Origin: Quercus robur
Taxonomy: Eukaryota > Streptophyta > Magnoliopsida > Fagales > Fagaceae
Reading direction: 5' to 3'
NCBI RefSeq assembly: GCF_932294415.1
Contig: NC_065535.1
Location: forward strand, 27,932,782-27,996,781
Length of the DNA: 64,000 nt
Shown: in pieces, positions 1 to 11,830 of the stretch
Numbering within the stretch: position 1 is the first letter of the stretch
Layout: each line of letters begins with the position of its first letter
Notes under the pieces: generated by a model
The model's database searches: none
Seen by the model: only the letters and a program-made list of their open reading frames with translations
What the model was told of the DNA's origin: nothing
Translations under genes and position numbers: made by a program

Positions 1-530
1 AGAGAGAGAGTACTTACCAATGGCCAGGGTCGATGGCAGGAAATGGGACTAGGCTTAGTGTTAGATGAGTGAGACTTGACAAGGGATTTTCATTTGTCGT
101 TTGTTGAGTTTGAATGAGAAAACATATGGTGTGGGTCACACAACTTTTCGACTTATTTACAAGATTGCCACTAAATTTGGTTCTTAATTTCCGAAAAATA
201 CCAAAAACTAGTTTCTGGTTTTTTGTTTTGACACAGTGAAAATTGGATTGAGCTTTTGGAAAGCTAAAAACTGAAAATACTTTCCAAACAACTATTACAC
301 TAGTGGGGCCCACGATTCTAAAAATTGAAAAAAAGAAATGAAAAAGTAAAAAAACCAGGTTGAATTGACTTGACCAAACACCTTCTAAAATTTACTTGCC
401 AATTCATATAATTTAGTTTACACTAGCCGCTTAAATTGATGTAATAATTCTTAAATATATAACAAAAAAAGTAATTAGAATATTAATTTATTTAGTTATT
501 CTGTTGGCTTCTAAGTTTTTATAGCGAGTA
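1..530. other. intergenic, AT-rich, no gene
   Basis: No credible coding region is visible on either strand. The stretch opens inside a GA microsatellite and contains purine-rich and A-rich runs. The short open frames have no recognisable domain and no splice context. Confidence 0.5.
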
Positions 531-951
531 CGTGTATATATATATATATATATATATATTCAATGTATGACATCCAATAGCATATTTATGAACAATCAAG
601 ATAAACGACATGTCTGTGGTTCAGACAATGAACTATAAGCGTTTGGCATTATATAGCCCTGTGTCCATGGAGATTGGAAAGGGTTTTATGTTTGCTAATT
701 AGAATGCGTGCTCCTAGCTATGTACGTACTACAGTTTAAAATTTTAGGAAAACATCTACAAGCAGAGAATGGATGCTTATCCTTCTACAAAATGAACTCC
801 TTCAAGGAAAGGATAACAGCTAACAGATATACTTGGAAAACACTTTCAGCTAGGAATAACACAGCTTCTCTCTCTGCCTTTTTAAGCAGAAAAAATCCAA
901 TCTTATTGTTGTGAACGGCATCTACACAGCTCTCTGGTCAATTTCCTTACC
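531..951 (+). promoter_or_regulatory. upstream region of MATH gene copy 1
   Basis: This stretch follows a (TA)n tract at about 535-560 and is recognisably shared with the regions upstream of the other two MATH genes (27013-27935 and about 34750-35302). The shared core includes an agagaatggatgctta block, a cttctctctctgc pyrimidine patch and a TATA-like position at 878-886. Here that position reads cctttttaag, while copies 2 and 3 read tttataag. The ATG lies about 70 nt downstream. Promoter function is inferred from position and paralogue conservation. Confidence 0.55.
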
Positions 952-3900
952 ATGGCCAATCTTATCTTCGAAAACCCAGATGGTATACTATATATATCTT
1001 TATGTTCTTAGTGTGTATATGTCTTTTTAGTTTTTACATATGAAAGCATTATTTGCATGAATGAAATCCTTTGACTAGTTATATCACTCCTTTATGCAAC
1101 TTAGCCCCTTTTTACAATTGCCACCGTATCAATTTAGAACTCAAATCCAAAGGTATTTATTTAGCTAAATATTTGGTTTTTGAAAATTATTTTGTTAAAA
1201 AATATCTATCACAACTTATTTAGTTATGTAGTCTTTGACTTTCTCAAAATCAAGTTTAAAGTAGACCTCGATTTCTCCGAAGTCGAGTTTTATGCAATTT
1301 AGTGATATGTGCCAAACTTGAAACTCAATTTTCTCAAACTCAAGTTCTGCGTTCTTGAATTATATAGAATTCGACTTTAGCAAAATTGAGTTCCACGTTG
1401 AAACTCAACTTTTAAAAAATTGAGTTTAAAAAAGAGGCTACATAATTAAATAAGTTGCGAAAGAAGTTTTGTAACAAAATAATTTTCAAAAACCAAATAT
1501 ATATTTAGCAAAAAGGGACCAAAAGAAAATAATGCAAAAGAGTTAAAATGATTGGCTCCTTTATGAGATTGCAAATAAAATATATGTTTCTTATTTTTTT
1601 TGTAGTTCATTTCTGAGACATTTTGATTTCCTTCAATTGAATCGGAGTACTGTGATTTTCATTGGATTTGAAAAGTGATTGAGGAGTTCAATTTTTTATA
1701 TACTCATCTTAAAGAAACATTTATGAGGATTTTTTTATAACCTGATGTACTAATTTGCCATGGTGATAATAGGGGAGATGTCATCTTATTTCACAACAAA
1801 ATTTGAATGTTGTAATGCACATGCACAAACACAAGAGATGTCCAAACAACCCTATCATATGATCATCTCATTTTACATGATTGGCAATATTTTATATATA
1901 TATATATTATTATTATTATTATTATTATTAGCTCTTACCTCCTATGTTTGTGAACACAATTTGCAGACATTTCAAGATCTACTTCAGATTCACCAACAAT
2001 GCACTTCACAGTCAAAATTAAATCATTTTCATTACTTGCAAAGAATTCAATGGAAAGATATGAAACGGGGGAATTTGAATCTGGAGGTTACAAGTGGTAC
2101 ATTTTCTTTTTCTCTGTTAATTTTATCTAGAGCAAGCCATAGCTACCTTTTGATAGGGACACGGCCTTCATTATCACTATTTTCATGAAATCTTTAAAAT
2201 GCATCAACCAATTAGGGACTTTCTTACAGGAAATTGGTTATCTACCCCAGTGGAAACAAGGACAAGAATGTAACCGAGCACATCTCTCTCTACTTGGCAA
2301 TTGAAGCAGCAGATTTCCGTCCTCCTGGTTGGGAAGTGCATGCAATTTTCCGGTTTTTCTTGCATGATCAGATCAGGGATAACTACCTGACTATTGAAGG
2401 TATTCCACTCTTTGCATACTCAAAAAGTCTGAGGAGGTAACCATTTTTTTTATAAATTTTTTCATAATTATTGACATGACTTTATAACAATAACAACAAT
2501 AAAGGCTTGATTCAAAATATTTTGGGGTCGACTATAAAAACTCAACAAATCACTTGTATTCTTATCCTTCATTTTATTTTATTTGAAGTTATACTCTTTG
2601 CCACTTCCTTAATTTACATGTCATTTTTTACTAGTGCTTTTTTTTAAGAGATTGAATTCTATTAGGAGAGTTTACACTATCCAATAAGGATATAACACAT
2701 TATCATATTACTAAAATATAAATACATTTGATCACACATAATAACCCTTTGGTTTACGCGCGCATCACCATACAACCCTTTTTTTTTTCATGGTTATACG
2801 TGGTTAACTCTCTTAATCAAGCCTCAACTTTAACTGTTTTCCTGGGAACTAATGAAGCATTGTTTATGTATTCTTGTCTAGCTAGGTTTTTTTTTTTTTT
2901 TTTTTTGGTCCAAGTATTCTTGTCTAGTTAACACATCTTCAATGTCTAACATTAATTGACAAAATATTTATTCTTTTTGTAAATTTGTTTTCCTTGATCA
3001 CAATAAAATCTCAACGTCTATCTCATGCAAATACAAAGCATTTGCTCTTTGCTAATTATTTTTGTCACATTGTGTTGCCTATAGATACCAAAAAAGAGGA
3101 AAGGCGCTTTCGTGGAATAAAGCTCGAGTGGGGCTATGATAAAGTCATTCCTCTCAAAACTTTTAAAGATGCCAGAAATGGATATCTTGTTGATGACACG
3201 TGTGTGTTTGGAGCTGAGGTCTTTGTTAGTAAGCAAAGCAGCATGGACAAAGGAGAGTGTCTAGAACTAATAAAGGAGTCCATTACAAACAAGTTTGTCT
3301 TCAGAATCGAGAACTACTCTAAATTGACCGCAGATTTTTATGACTCAACTTCATTCAATGTTGGAATTTATAAATGGTACTTATTTTTGAATTATGATCA
3401 GCTTTCTTGGCTCTCCGCTACTCCTTAAGTGTTTGTCTGTGTGTGAGAGATATATATGCTGATTGTCAAATATATATGCATGAGATACCAGAGGTTAATA
3501 CACCATTCATGCTGATTGTTGCAGGAAGATATGGCTCGGTCCCAATGGAGAAGGCATTGGATTGGGCAGCTATAATTCTCTGCATTTGGCTCTGGCTAAT
3601 AAATCAAGCCTTTCTGCTGGTTCGAAAATTTTTGCGGAATTCACGATGCGCATCCTGGACCAAGTAAATGGCAGGCATCCTTCCGCTAAACGTAATTGTC
3701 AGCTTCAGCTGGTTTGTTTGTTTGTATGTGTTTTTTCTTTGAGGATGTGATGCCATAAAATCAAGCTTTGATAAGACATCAGGGGTTATTAATTGTCAAG
3801 TTTTGAAACAAGATATATAGGTGCATGGTAACTTAAGATGTGGTATAGAACCACACGCACAACCATAAATGGGAATGGAATTCTGAAAATTAGCTAAGAT

Positions 3901-4078
3901 CCTTCTTTTATTATTTGCAGTTAGCAGGTGGTTTAGTGCCTCAAGCTCTATGCATGGTTGGAACCGATTCATCTCAATCGGTTCTTCCAATCTGACTAAC
4001 ATGGGTTTACTGGTGAAGGACACGTTCGTGGTGGAAGCAGAGGTCACTATACTTGCAGTGGTTAATACGACATCCTGA
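952..4078 (+). CDS. MATH (TRAF-like) domain protein, copy 1
   Basis: Six exons: 952-982, 1977-10 i.e. 1967-2096, 2230-2399, 3085-3376, 3525-3691 and 3921-4078, giving 948 nt (315 aa plus TGA). All introns are GT-AG and phases match at every junction. The protein starts MANLIFENPD and has two MATH domains, at about residues 22-157 and 178-310. Visible family signatures are YKW before W-split introns, SLYLAIEAAD, VDDTCVFGAEVFV, FRIENYSKL, ILDQ, WFSASS and GWNRFISIGSSNLTN. Plant MATH proteins of this kind resemble the substrate-binding part of UBP12/13 and the MATH/coiled-coil proteins. They bind partner proteins; no catalytic or BTB domain is present here. A point difference at the TATA position and an intron-1 fold-back element are the oddities. 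The gene reads as intact; whether it is expressed cannot be seen. Confidence 0.9.
1151..1520. mobile_element. fold-back MITE-like element in intron 1 of MATH copy 1
   Basis: Inverted arms at about 1162-1197 and 1471-1510 share the core TTTGAAAATTATTTTGTTA and its complement. The internal part repeats short gtcgag/ctcaa words. The same element occupies intron 1 of copy 2 but is absent from copy 3, where the flanking intron sequence joins directly. No transposase is present. The superfamily is not determined. Confidence 0.65.
1906..1931 (+). repeat. (ATT)n microsatellite in intron 1
   Basis: A short run of tat/att trinucleotides next to a (TA)n tract, about 35 nt upstream of the exon 2 acceptor of MATH copy 1. 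It makes the spurious open frame over this intron. Confidence 0.8.
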
Positions 4079-4672
4079 GTTTGTAGTACAAAATTATCAG
4101 ATGTAAATTTGAAATCATATGATTTATGAATGATAGGGTTGTAGGCATGCACTACGTGTGCATCAACCCAATTGTTGGTTGCTTTATCAGTTCTTGGTGT
4201 CAGGTGTGTACTCTATATATTTTCATCTTTTCTTTCCTAAATTTCCTTCACATACATTCTGCGTAGAAAATTACAATGAATTGTTTTTATACATTAATTT
4301 TGTGACTATATGACACGACAGAGTTGCCGATAAGCTCTAATTCAAATATCATCTCTTCTTCTTGTAACTAATCAAAACTCAACAAGTAATAAAATGAGAA
4401 AAAGACTTTGATACCAAATAATCCCCATTATTAGTAACGAGTAAGAGGGAAACATCATCATCATCAGTCCGATTTAAGTAATTTGGAATAATGCAATATG
4501 CAAACATGCATAAATAATCTCATTTCTTACTATTCAAAACTTTTCAATGTTTATGGAAAAAATTTTCATACAATATGACAACAATTCTTGAACGGAGTAA
4601 GAAAATTGAGAGAATCAACAAAACCTAAGAGTGGGATCAAGATTTTTTATTTTTTATTTAGAATAAGAAAGG
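4079..4672. other. 3' flank of MATH copy 1
   Basis: No gene is seen. The sequence is shared with the 3' flank of copy 2 (31139-31653), showing that the duplicated block extends past the gene. It includes the probable 3' UTR and poly(A) region. Confidence 0.6.
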
Positions 4673-4715
4673 GGGTTGCAATGCAACACAAGGACCTCTT
4701 AGGAGGTCACCCATC
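4673..4715 (-). pseudogene. 5S rRNA-derived fragment (3' part), copy 1
   Basis: Read on the - strand this matches the conserved 3' end of plant 5S rRNA (the ggatgggtgacctcc and gttgcat words), with small insertions and substitutions. It ends exactly where the CACTA element begins. The paralogous copy at 31654-31739 extends further. It is too short and diverged to be a working 5S gene. It could derive from a 5S-carrying retroelement such as a Cassandra TRIM or a 5S-derived SINE; no LTR or SINE tail was recognised. Confidence 0.7.
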
Positions 4716-4992
4716 CACTACAAAAAAACAGGGCTATCCCAGCGTTTTCAAAATCGCTGGGATAGCCCAGAAAGCGCTGAAATAGGGTCAAAATTCCTAT
4801 CCCGGCATTTTTTTTTTCCGGCGCTTCAAACCGCTGCACAGTGAATGTGGGTATAGGGTCGCCGGACCTGTCCCGGCACTTTTCAAAAGCACTGGGAAAG
4901 GCATACGCCCTATACTAGTGCCTTTGAAAGCGCTGGTATAGGCAGAACCTATTCCAGCGTTCTAAAAAACGTTGGCATAGGCTATACCTATT
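4716..4992 (+). mobile_element. CACTA (En/Spm-type) element, left terminal region
   Basis: The sequence starts CACTACAAAAAAA, the hallmark CACTA terminus. It is followed by an array of short subterminal repeats with cccagcg, caaaa and cgctggg words in both orientations, typical CACTA subterminal structure. The copy 2 3' flank, which lacks the insertion, shows the empty-site sequence up to cacccatcc. The element is interrupted at 4993-4997 by the LTR element and resumes at 19292 with more subterminal repeats. Confidence 0.75.
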
Positions 4993-4997
4993 CCAGT

Positions 4998-5958
4998 AGT
5001 AGGAGGCAAAATTTTAAGCCAATTATAAAATGTCACATCAAAATTTAATGGCAAATTCTAAATTAATGACATTAAATTAATTAAATCAAATGATGACATG
5101 TGTCATCCAAATTGGCATCACATTGGTATATCAAAATTTGCCATGTGTCATTTGGCCCACAAGATAAAGATAAATTTCCTATTCAAAATTTATGGGTAAT
5201 TATCTTTATTAAAATAAATAAATAAATAAATAAAATAAAGATAAATTTTCTATTCAAAATTGGTAGATAATTATCTTTATTAAATAAATTAAATAGAGAT
5301 AATTATTTATCTTTGTTGATTATTATCTTTATCAAAATATGATTTTTATCAAAATAAATAAATAGAGATAATTATCTCTAAGAAGAATTTGGACCAATCA
5401 AAAGTCTACTACATACTTTCAAGCATATCAATTCATAGTGGAGCTTATCCTCTGAAATCACTATAAATAGAGGACATCCCCTCTCATTTTCGGAAGAACA
5501 ATTTTTCTAAGACGTCAAAGCTCTGGAGAAATTCTGTCTCAAGAACACATGAAGAACATTTAAATAAGTTCTTTGAAGTTCTATTGGAATTAAGTTGAAA
5601 AAGCCTCCATAAACTTCAACAAACCTCAAATCCTTGAAGCTCAACGGATCAAGCCTCTAAAACTCCGAAGAACTTCAACCTAAAAGCCTTCATATTCAAA
5701 GACTTGAAGAACAATAAATCTCTAATAAGCTCAAACCTAGAGATTTGTTATGAAGACCGTTCAATCCATCTTTCAACCAAAGTCAAGAAGATTCCTTGTT
5801 CGAGTCAAGTTCAATGAAGATAGAATCATAGGGTATTCTTTTGTAAAAGAATTGAAATAGAGTTTTTACTCATTATTCATCAATACAAATTATTATTTGC
5901 AAACCATATTTCTTTTCAATTGTTTAATTTTCTACAGCTAGAAAAATTTGTGTTTACA
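4998..5958 (+). repeat. 5' LTR of outer element
   Basis: The 961-bp repeat begins agtaggaggc, where the 3' copy has tgtaggaggc, so the first base is mutated. It ends ttgtgtttaca. It matches 13177-14046 plus 19195-19286 with scattered differences. Confidence 0.9.
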
Positions 5959-5964
5959 AATTTT

Positions 5965-5982
5965 TGGTACGCCCGGTGGGAC
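5965..5982 (+). other. candidate primer-binding site of outer element
   Basis: Starts with TGG six bases after the LTR end and continues TACGCCCGGTGGGAC. The position and TGG start fit a tRNA-primed minus-strand start. The tRNA species was not determined. Confidence 0.45.
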
Positions 5983-6035
5983 CATCTCTACCTCTCATCT
6001 CTTCTTCATCAACTTTTCACATCCTTTGAAGCCAT

Positions 6036-7923
6036 ATGGCTTCAAAGAAGACTCAAATTGACAACCCTCTTTTTGGAACAAGTGAAGTTGATCCTATGCT
6101 TGATTCAAACTTTGATATTCCCTATACTGGACCCATGACAAGGGGAAGGATAAAAGCCCTTGCAGAAGTCTATGCTCAAACAACACCCATACCCCAATCC
6201 TCATTTGTTTTCAACACTTCTAAAATTGAGAAGTCATAAACAACCTCATCTACTCAGAGGGGCAAGCAAAGATGTAGTTGGCCTCATCAAAGAAATGTTG
6301 TCTCAACCAGCTTTGTCACCAGAGCCAACACAAGAAGCTCCAATTATTGAAGAAGAGGATGAAGCACTTGATGGCTCTGAATTCTCTTTTTCAGAAAATA
6401 TTCCTACTTCCAAGCTTAGGGAATCCCCTCACTCTATTAGTTCATCTACCATGCCAGTCATGCTGACTAACACAACATCTTTGGAGGAACAAGTATCGAC
6501 TATAGCCCTGACTTTAGAAGAATTAATGAAGTCTATGAAAGAAAGGGAAGCAATGAGAGACGCACAAATAACTCTCCTAATGGATAAGATGGGGAATACA
6601 TCTGGACTAAATCGTGAAGATGAAAGCTCTAGGCCGAAACAAACCCATAATGACAGACTTGAAAATTCAAGAAAGGATCTCAATTTCTCTACAGAGGGGT
6701 TTATCTCTCCTGACCTACTCAAGGAGTTAATCAAGGAGGCTATCAAAGACTAAGTTGGGGGTGGAAGTCAAGCATCCATTGCCTATGCTAAACCATACAC
6801 TCAAAGGATAGATCTTTTAAGCATGCCTCAAAACTATCAGCCATCGAAGTTCCAACAGTTTGAGGGTAAAGGCAATCCAAGGCAACATGTAGCTCACTTT
6901 GTGGAAACTTGTAACAATGTTGGAACTTATGGGGATCTCATGGTCAAGCAATTTGTTCACTCTTTGAAGGGAAATGTGTTTGATTGGTATACCGATCTAG
7001 CGCCCGGCTCCATTGATAGTTGGAATCAAATGGAACGAGAATTCCTAAATCGTTTTTATAGTACTCGGCGTACTATTAGCATGATAGAACTCACCAATTC
7101 AAAGCAGTGGAAAGAAGAGCCTGTCATTGATTACATTCAATGGTGGGGAAATCTTAGTCTCAACTACAAGGATTAATTATCTGAAGTGTCTGCAATTGAG
7201 ATGTGCATTTAAGGAATGAATTGGGCTATAAGCTACATTCTTCAAGGAATAAAGCCTAAAACATTTGAAGAATTAGCAACATGTGCTCATGACATGGAGC
7301 TTAGTATTGCTTCCAATGGTCACCAAGGCCCGCTTGTACAAGAACCCTACAATGGGAGAGAAAGACAAGATACTCGCAAAGGGGGCAAATTCCCTCCTAA
7401 ACCGGAAAACAAGCAGTCTTTGATTGTAACTACTGCTCCTCTCAAAGTTCCAGTTAAACCCAAGATAAAAGAATAGACATATGCTCTCACACAAGAAAGA
7501 AGAAGAAGATCAACCTTACAAGAAATGCAAGAAAAGCAATATCCATTCCCTGATTTCGATATCTCCAAAATGTTGGATCATCTACTTAAGTTGAAGTTGA
7601 TTGAGCTACCAGAGATGAAATGTCCTGAAGAGGCTAACCAAACAAATGATCCCAAGCATTGCAAGTATCATCGCCTCAAAGGCCACCCCATAGAACAATG
7701 CTTTGTGTTGAAAGATAAAATCATGGAGCTAACCCATCAAGGAAAAATCATGTTTGATGATGAAGTTGCAACTGCCAATCTAGCCATGGTAGCCTCAACA
7801 ACCACTTCTACTTATTTCACCATTCAATTTGGCTCATTTGAGCCTATTGAGGTGAAAATAGCTTTCTCCCAGGGCCAGTTCCCGAGGATTTTATCTTTTC
7901 ATCTCTTACATGTTATCAAGTAA
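6036..7923 (+). pseudogene. broken gag of outer LTR element
   Basis: The frame opens at ATG 6036 (MASKKTQIDNPL), shifts frame near 6239, and continues to 7923 with in-frame stops near 6751, 7174 and 7474. The segment 6823-7176 is a Retrotrans_gag-type capsid: KFQQFEGKGNPRQHVAHF, FVHSLKGNVFDWYTDL and FLNRFYSTRR are recognisable. The segment 7525-7923 has a CKYH...KGHPIEQC zinc-knuckle-like motif. It would package element RNA if intact. The breaks mean no full-length protein is made from this copy. Confidence 0.8.
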
Positions 7924-7973
7924 GTGGTGAAGAAGACTCTTCAGATAGTGAGGAAGAAATAGAGTGAGCTATT

Positions 7974-8717
7974 GTGTATAGAGCATATTGGTCTTCAATC
8001 ATTTTCATTGATGATGATTGTTTGTTAAGATCCAAGATTCATAATCATCCCTTATTTGTGACTGGCTACATTCGAGAACAAGAAGTCAATCGTATCCTTA
8101 TTGATGGTGGATCTGCAGTCAATATCCTTCCACTCAAAATATTGAAAGAACTTGGAATCTCCTTGGATGAACTACTTCCCAGTAAATTGATGATTCAAGG
8201 CTTTAATCAAGGTGGACAAAGAGCTATTGGAAATATTAGACTTCATATGCTCATTGGTGAAATGGAATCAAGTGCGCTTTTTCATGTCATCGATGCCAAG
8301 ACCGCTTACAAAGTGCTTATTGGAAGACCATGGTTGCATGGGTATGGTGTCGTGCCGTCTACGTATCACCAATGCTTTAAATATTTCCAAGATGGAAAAG
8401 TTAAGAAGATAGTAGCTGATCACAAGCCCTTTACTGTAGAAGAATCACATTTTGCTGATGCAAAATTTTACTTGGAAGATCATATGCTAGAGGAAGCACA
8501 AGTCATTGTTTCACCATCTAGCAAAGAAGCAAACCTCCCTTCCAAAACTTCAAAGATTGACTCTCCAATTGAGGAGAAGAAAACCAAGCCAATTGAGGAG
8601 AAGGAAACCAAACAAACAAAGACTTCCATAAAAGAGAAGAAGCATCAAGCTTTTAAAGCAAATAAGGCAGCTCCTGTGTTACACTATGTCCCAGTCACCA
8701 AAAGAAAAGGGGGCTAA
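7974..8717 (+). pseudogene. retropepsin-like protease region of outer element
   Basis: An uninterrupted 247-codon stretch. The active-site loop reads RILIDGGSAVNILPL, a DGGS variant often seen in plant gypsy elements in place of D(S/T)G. KVLIGRPWLHGYGVVPS, about 75 residues later, is the conserved protease-family C-terminal motif. A lysine/glutamate-rich tail (EEKKTKPIEEKETK) follows. It sits in a different frame from the upstream gag, and no reverse transcriptase follows it. Confidence 0.75.
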
Positions 8718-8918
8718 TCACCCTTTTCAGGAGATGGAGAGTCAAAATTGGAAGATCTGCAGGGATTAACTCTCCCAGTTGCTAAAATCACAAAAACAAG
8801 AATCGCAAGTCAACCATTGAAAGGGTTCAGAAGACCATCCCAAGGACCGATTGTTGAACATGGGACTTTGCCTACCAAATGAACCAAAGAGGGTTTTAAC
8901 CCTAATGCATAGAGACTC

Positions 8919-9458
8919 ATGGCTAAAGCTGGTTATGACCATGAAAAGCAGAGTAGTTTAGGTAAGCTCATCCTTGAAGCCTCTGGAAAAGAAGAACATA
9001 AGGTGTCGAAGGCTAAAGGTTTCAATGTAACAAGTTCTAAGGCTGGAATTAGATACACCCCACCAACTCCTATTCATATTCCCATCCGAAAAGCTAGTGT
9101 TTCTGTAGTTTCGGCAAATTATGTGGAAGAAGAACAATCTTCGAATCTATCAAAGAATTCATTTGTTTTTGACCGCATTGGGCGACCCACTTCACATATC
9201 TCAGTCTTTGATAGGTTAGGGACTCAAGAAGATAACTCTATTGTTGACACTCAAGGCTCTATTTTCACAAGACTTAGTCACTCAACCCCTTCTCAAGTTG
9301 GCACTCGAGGTTCAGTTCTCACAAGGCTTAGTCATTCAATCCCTTCTCGACTCTCAAAAGATTTAAAGGCAAGACGAAAGCAGAATGAGAGGACAATTTT
9401 CCTTCCTAGAGGTGCTAATGACACACTTATTATTGATCAAGATTTGAATGAGATTTGA
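8919..9458 (+). pseudogene. protease-RT linker region of outer element
   Basis: An open 179-codon stretch with repeated VFDR(I/L)G and RLSHS phrases. This low-complexity linker lies between protease and reverse transcriptase in related plant gypsy polyproteins (from memory of the family). No catalytic domain is present. It stops before the deletion junction at about 9.6 kb. Confidence 0.6.
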
Positions 9459-9493
9459 AGCTCCATTCCATCTTGTATGAAATTTAGAACCAT

Positions 9494-9709
9494 TTGGGAA
9501 GTGAATACTGGAGATGCCTTAACTGTAAAAAGGCGTACAATGGTGACCACAAACCAAGAAGTCAAAGATCATGTTATGCTCCACCCATATTTGAAGAAGG
9601 CATACAAGCTACAGTTGATGAATTGAAGGAAATCAACATTGATACAACTGAAGATGTTTTGAGAACTGGCCCCATCAACGACAAATTCTTGAAACGTTAC
9701 TATGCTTGA
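9494..9709 (+). pseudogene. deletion junction: RT-proximal leader fused to polyprotein C-terminus
   Basis: The 71-codon frame contains QATVDELKEINI, which in autonomous relatives stands just before the reverse transcriptase. About 20 codons later it ends NDKFLKRYYA and stop, which resembles the extreme C-terminus of gypsy polyproteins after integrase. If correct, the whole RT-RNase H-integrase block (normally more than 1000 codons) was removed and the ends joined. The family comparisons are from memory. Confidence 0.55.
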
Positions 9710-9822
9710 AATTTGAAATGCTCCTTGGCAAGAGCCTAAAACTACCTACCTCAACATTCAAAGGGTACATGATGTTTTCCCATTACTCTTGAAAGTGTTT
9801 ATTTAAAAAAAAAAAAAAAACC

Positions 9823-9984
9823 GATAGGTTGAAAACCTTTTTAAAGGCGACCTAGGCAAAAGTTAGGGTATTAAAAGCTCGCTAGGTTGAAAATCTTTTT
9901 AAAGGCGACCTAGGCAAAAGTTAGGATATTAAAAGCTCGCTAGGTTGAAAACCTTTAAAAGGAAGCCTAGGAAAAAGTTAGAGC
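9823..9984. repeat. 58-bp tandem repeat, about 2.8 copies
   Basis: Units start taggttgaaaa at 9825, 9883 and 9941 and contain ggcgacctaggcaaaagtta. The spacing is exactly 58 bp. It lies immediately 3' of the coding remnant in the outer element. Confidence 0.85.
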
Positions 9985-10010
9985 AACAAAAAAAAAAAAA
10001 AAAAAAAATC

Positions 10011-10520
10011 TTCTGAACTACGTGTTGACTTGATCCCCTTTTGGGTACGTAGGCAACTTAGTATCATTTACTGAGTTCAGTCACATCTTCAAAAAAAAAA
10101 AAAATCCCCTTTTGAACTACGTGTTGACTTGATCCCCTTTTGGGTACGTAGGCAACTTGGTATCATTTACTGAGTTTAGTCACATCTTCAAAAAAAAAAA
10201 TCCTCTTTTGAACTACGTGTTGAATTGATCCCCTTTCGGGTACGTAGGCAACTTGGTATCATTTACTGAGTTTAGTCACATCTTCAAAAAAAAATCCCCT
10301 TTTGAACTAAGTGTTGACTTGATCACCTTTTGGGTACGTAGGCAACTTGGTATCATTTACTGAGTTTAGTCACATCTTCAAAAAAAAAAAAAAAATCCCC
10401 TTCTGAACTACGTGTTAACTTGATCCCCTTTCGGGTACGTAGGCAGCTTGGTCTCATTTATTGAGTTTAGTCACATCCTCAAAAATAAAAAATAAAAAAT
10501 AAAAAAATCTCCTCCTGAAC
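10011..10520. repeat. about 96-bp tandem repeat, 5 copies plus a degenerate sixth
   Basis: The gaacta word starts at 10015, 10114, 10210, 10304, 10405 and, degenerate, 10517. Each unit contains cttgatcccctttt, gggtacgtaggcaactt and agtcacatcttc, then an A-run of variable length that accounts for the changing period. It is non-coding. Confidence 0.9.
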
Positions 10521-11237
10521 TACTTGATAAAAAACTTTATTGAACCACGTGATGACTCGATCTCTCTTAAGTGCAACACAGGCAAAACTTGGTATGTCAC
10601 ACTAAGTTCAATCATACTTTTGGGCGAACATCACTATGAGATAGTCGCTACAAGAAGACAATACTACCGTATGAAGGCTAACATCATTGTAAGACATTGC
10701 AACCAAAAGGAATGCAAAGTCACCATGAAAGCAAACATCATTGTGAGAATGTCTTTTGGCATCTCTAAAATGTGCTTTCTCTCTCGTCCTTAAAGTCAAG
10801 TAGTTCTACCTTTCACATATAAAGTCTTGGTGGTACATATCTCCTAACATCTTCAGAGACTTGGTGATATCTTCTTGCATTTTTGAAGTCTGGATTGCAA
10901 CTCTTCAAAGTCATGTCATCTTGCATTGTCAAAGTTGGCATTGCATTGCCTCTCTTTTGAATTTCATTGCTTTCCTTCTAAGTTGTGTTGCCTTACATCT
11001 CTAAAGTTTGCATAGTGCTGCCTCTCATCTTCGAAAACTCTCCAATAATGGGAGGATGGGTGATTAGAGTTGAAGGCTTCGCTTCCTTGTTGTCTTTCTC
11101 CGAATAAACGAATAGGGCCGGTTCGTCGCCAATATACAAATCTTCGAAGGAAAAAGCTTGAACATGCTAAAAAGAGAGGAAAAGAAGCAAAAGTCAGTTT
11201 TCACAATTATTTCTATATAAAAAAAAAAAAAAATTAC

Positions 11238-11830
11238 ACACTTGAGAGAGATGGATAAACCAAGTCCCGCATCTCAAGTACTTTCAAAAAAATTACACAC
11301 TTGAGAGAGATGGATAACCCAAGTCCCGCATCTCAAGTGAGTACTTTCAAATCTTAATACTTGAGAGAGATGGATAAACCAAGTCCCGCATCTCAAGTAC
11401 CTTCAAAAAAATTACACACTTGAGAGAGATGGATAACCCAAGTCCCGCATCTCAAGTGAGTGCTTTCAAATCTTAATACTTGAGAGAGATGGATAAACCA
11501 AGTCCCGCATCTCAAGTACTTTCAAAAAAAAAAAAAAAATTACACACTTGAGAGAGATGGATAACCCAAGTCCTGCATCTCAAGTAAGTATTTTCAAATC
11601 TTAATACTTGAGAGAGATGGATAAACCAAGTCCCGCATCTCAAGTACTTTCAAAAAATTACACACTTGAGAGAGATGGATAACCCAAGTCCCGCATCTCA
11701 AGTGAGTACTTTCAAATCTTAATACTTGAGAGAGATGGATAACCCAAGTCCAACATCTCAAGTACTTTCAAAAAAAATTACACACTTGAGAGAGATGGAT
11801 AACCCAAGTCCCACATCTCAAGTATGTATG
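11238..11830. repeat. about 60-bp tandem repeat, 10 copies, alternating subtypes
   Basis: Ten copies of acttgagagagatgg begin near 11240, 11300, 11360, 11420, 11480, 11546, 11606, 11664, 11724 and 11784. Spacers alternate between an A-rich aaattacac type and a tttcaaatcttaat type, giving a higher-order period near 120 bp. Each unit has an imperfect inverted pair, acttgagag...catctcaagt, able to form a hairpin. Confidence 0.9.

Noticed and set aside
4673..4715. Functional 5S rRNA gene
   Set aside because: Only the 3' part is present, with insertions, and it is cut by a transposon.
9823..11830. CRISPR-like array
   Set aside because: The regular repeats are direct tandem arrays without unique spacers, within a plant retroelement.
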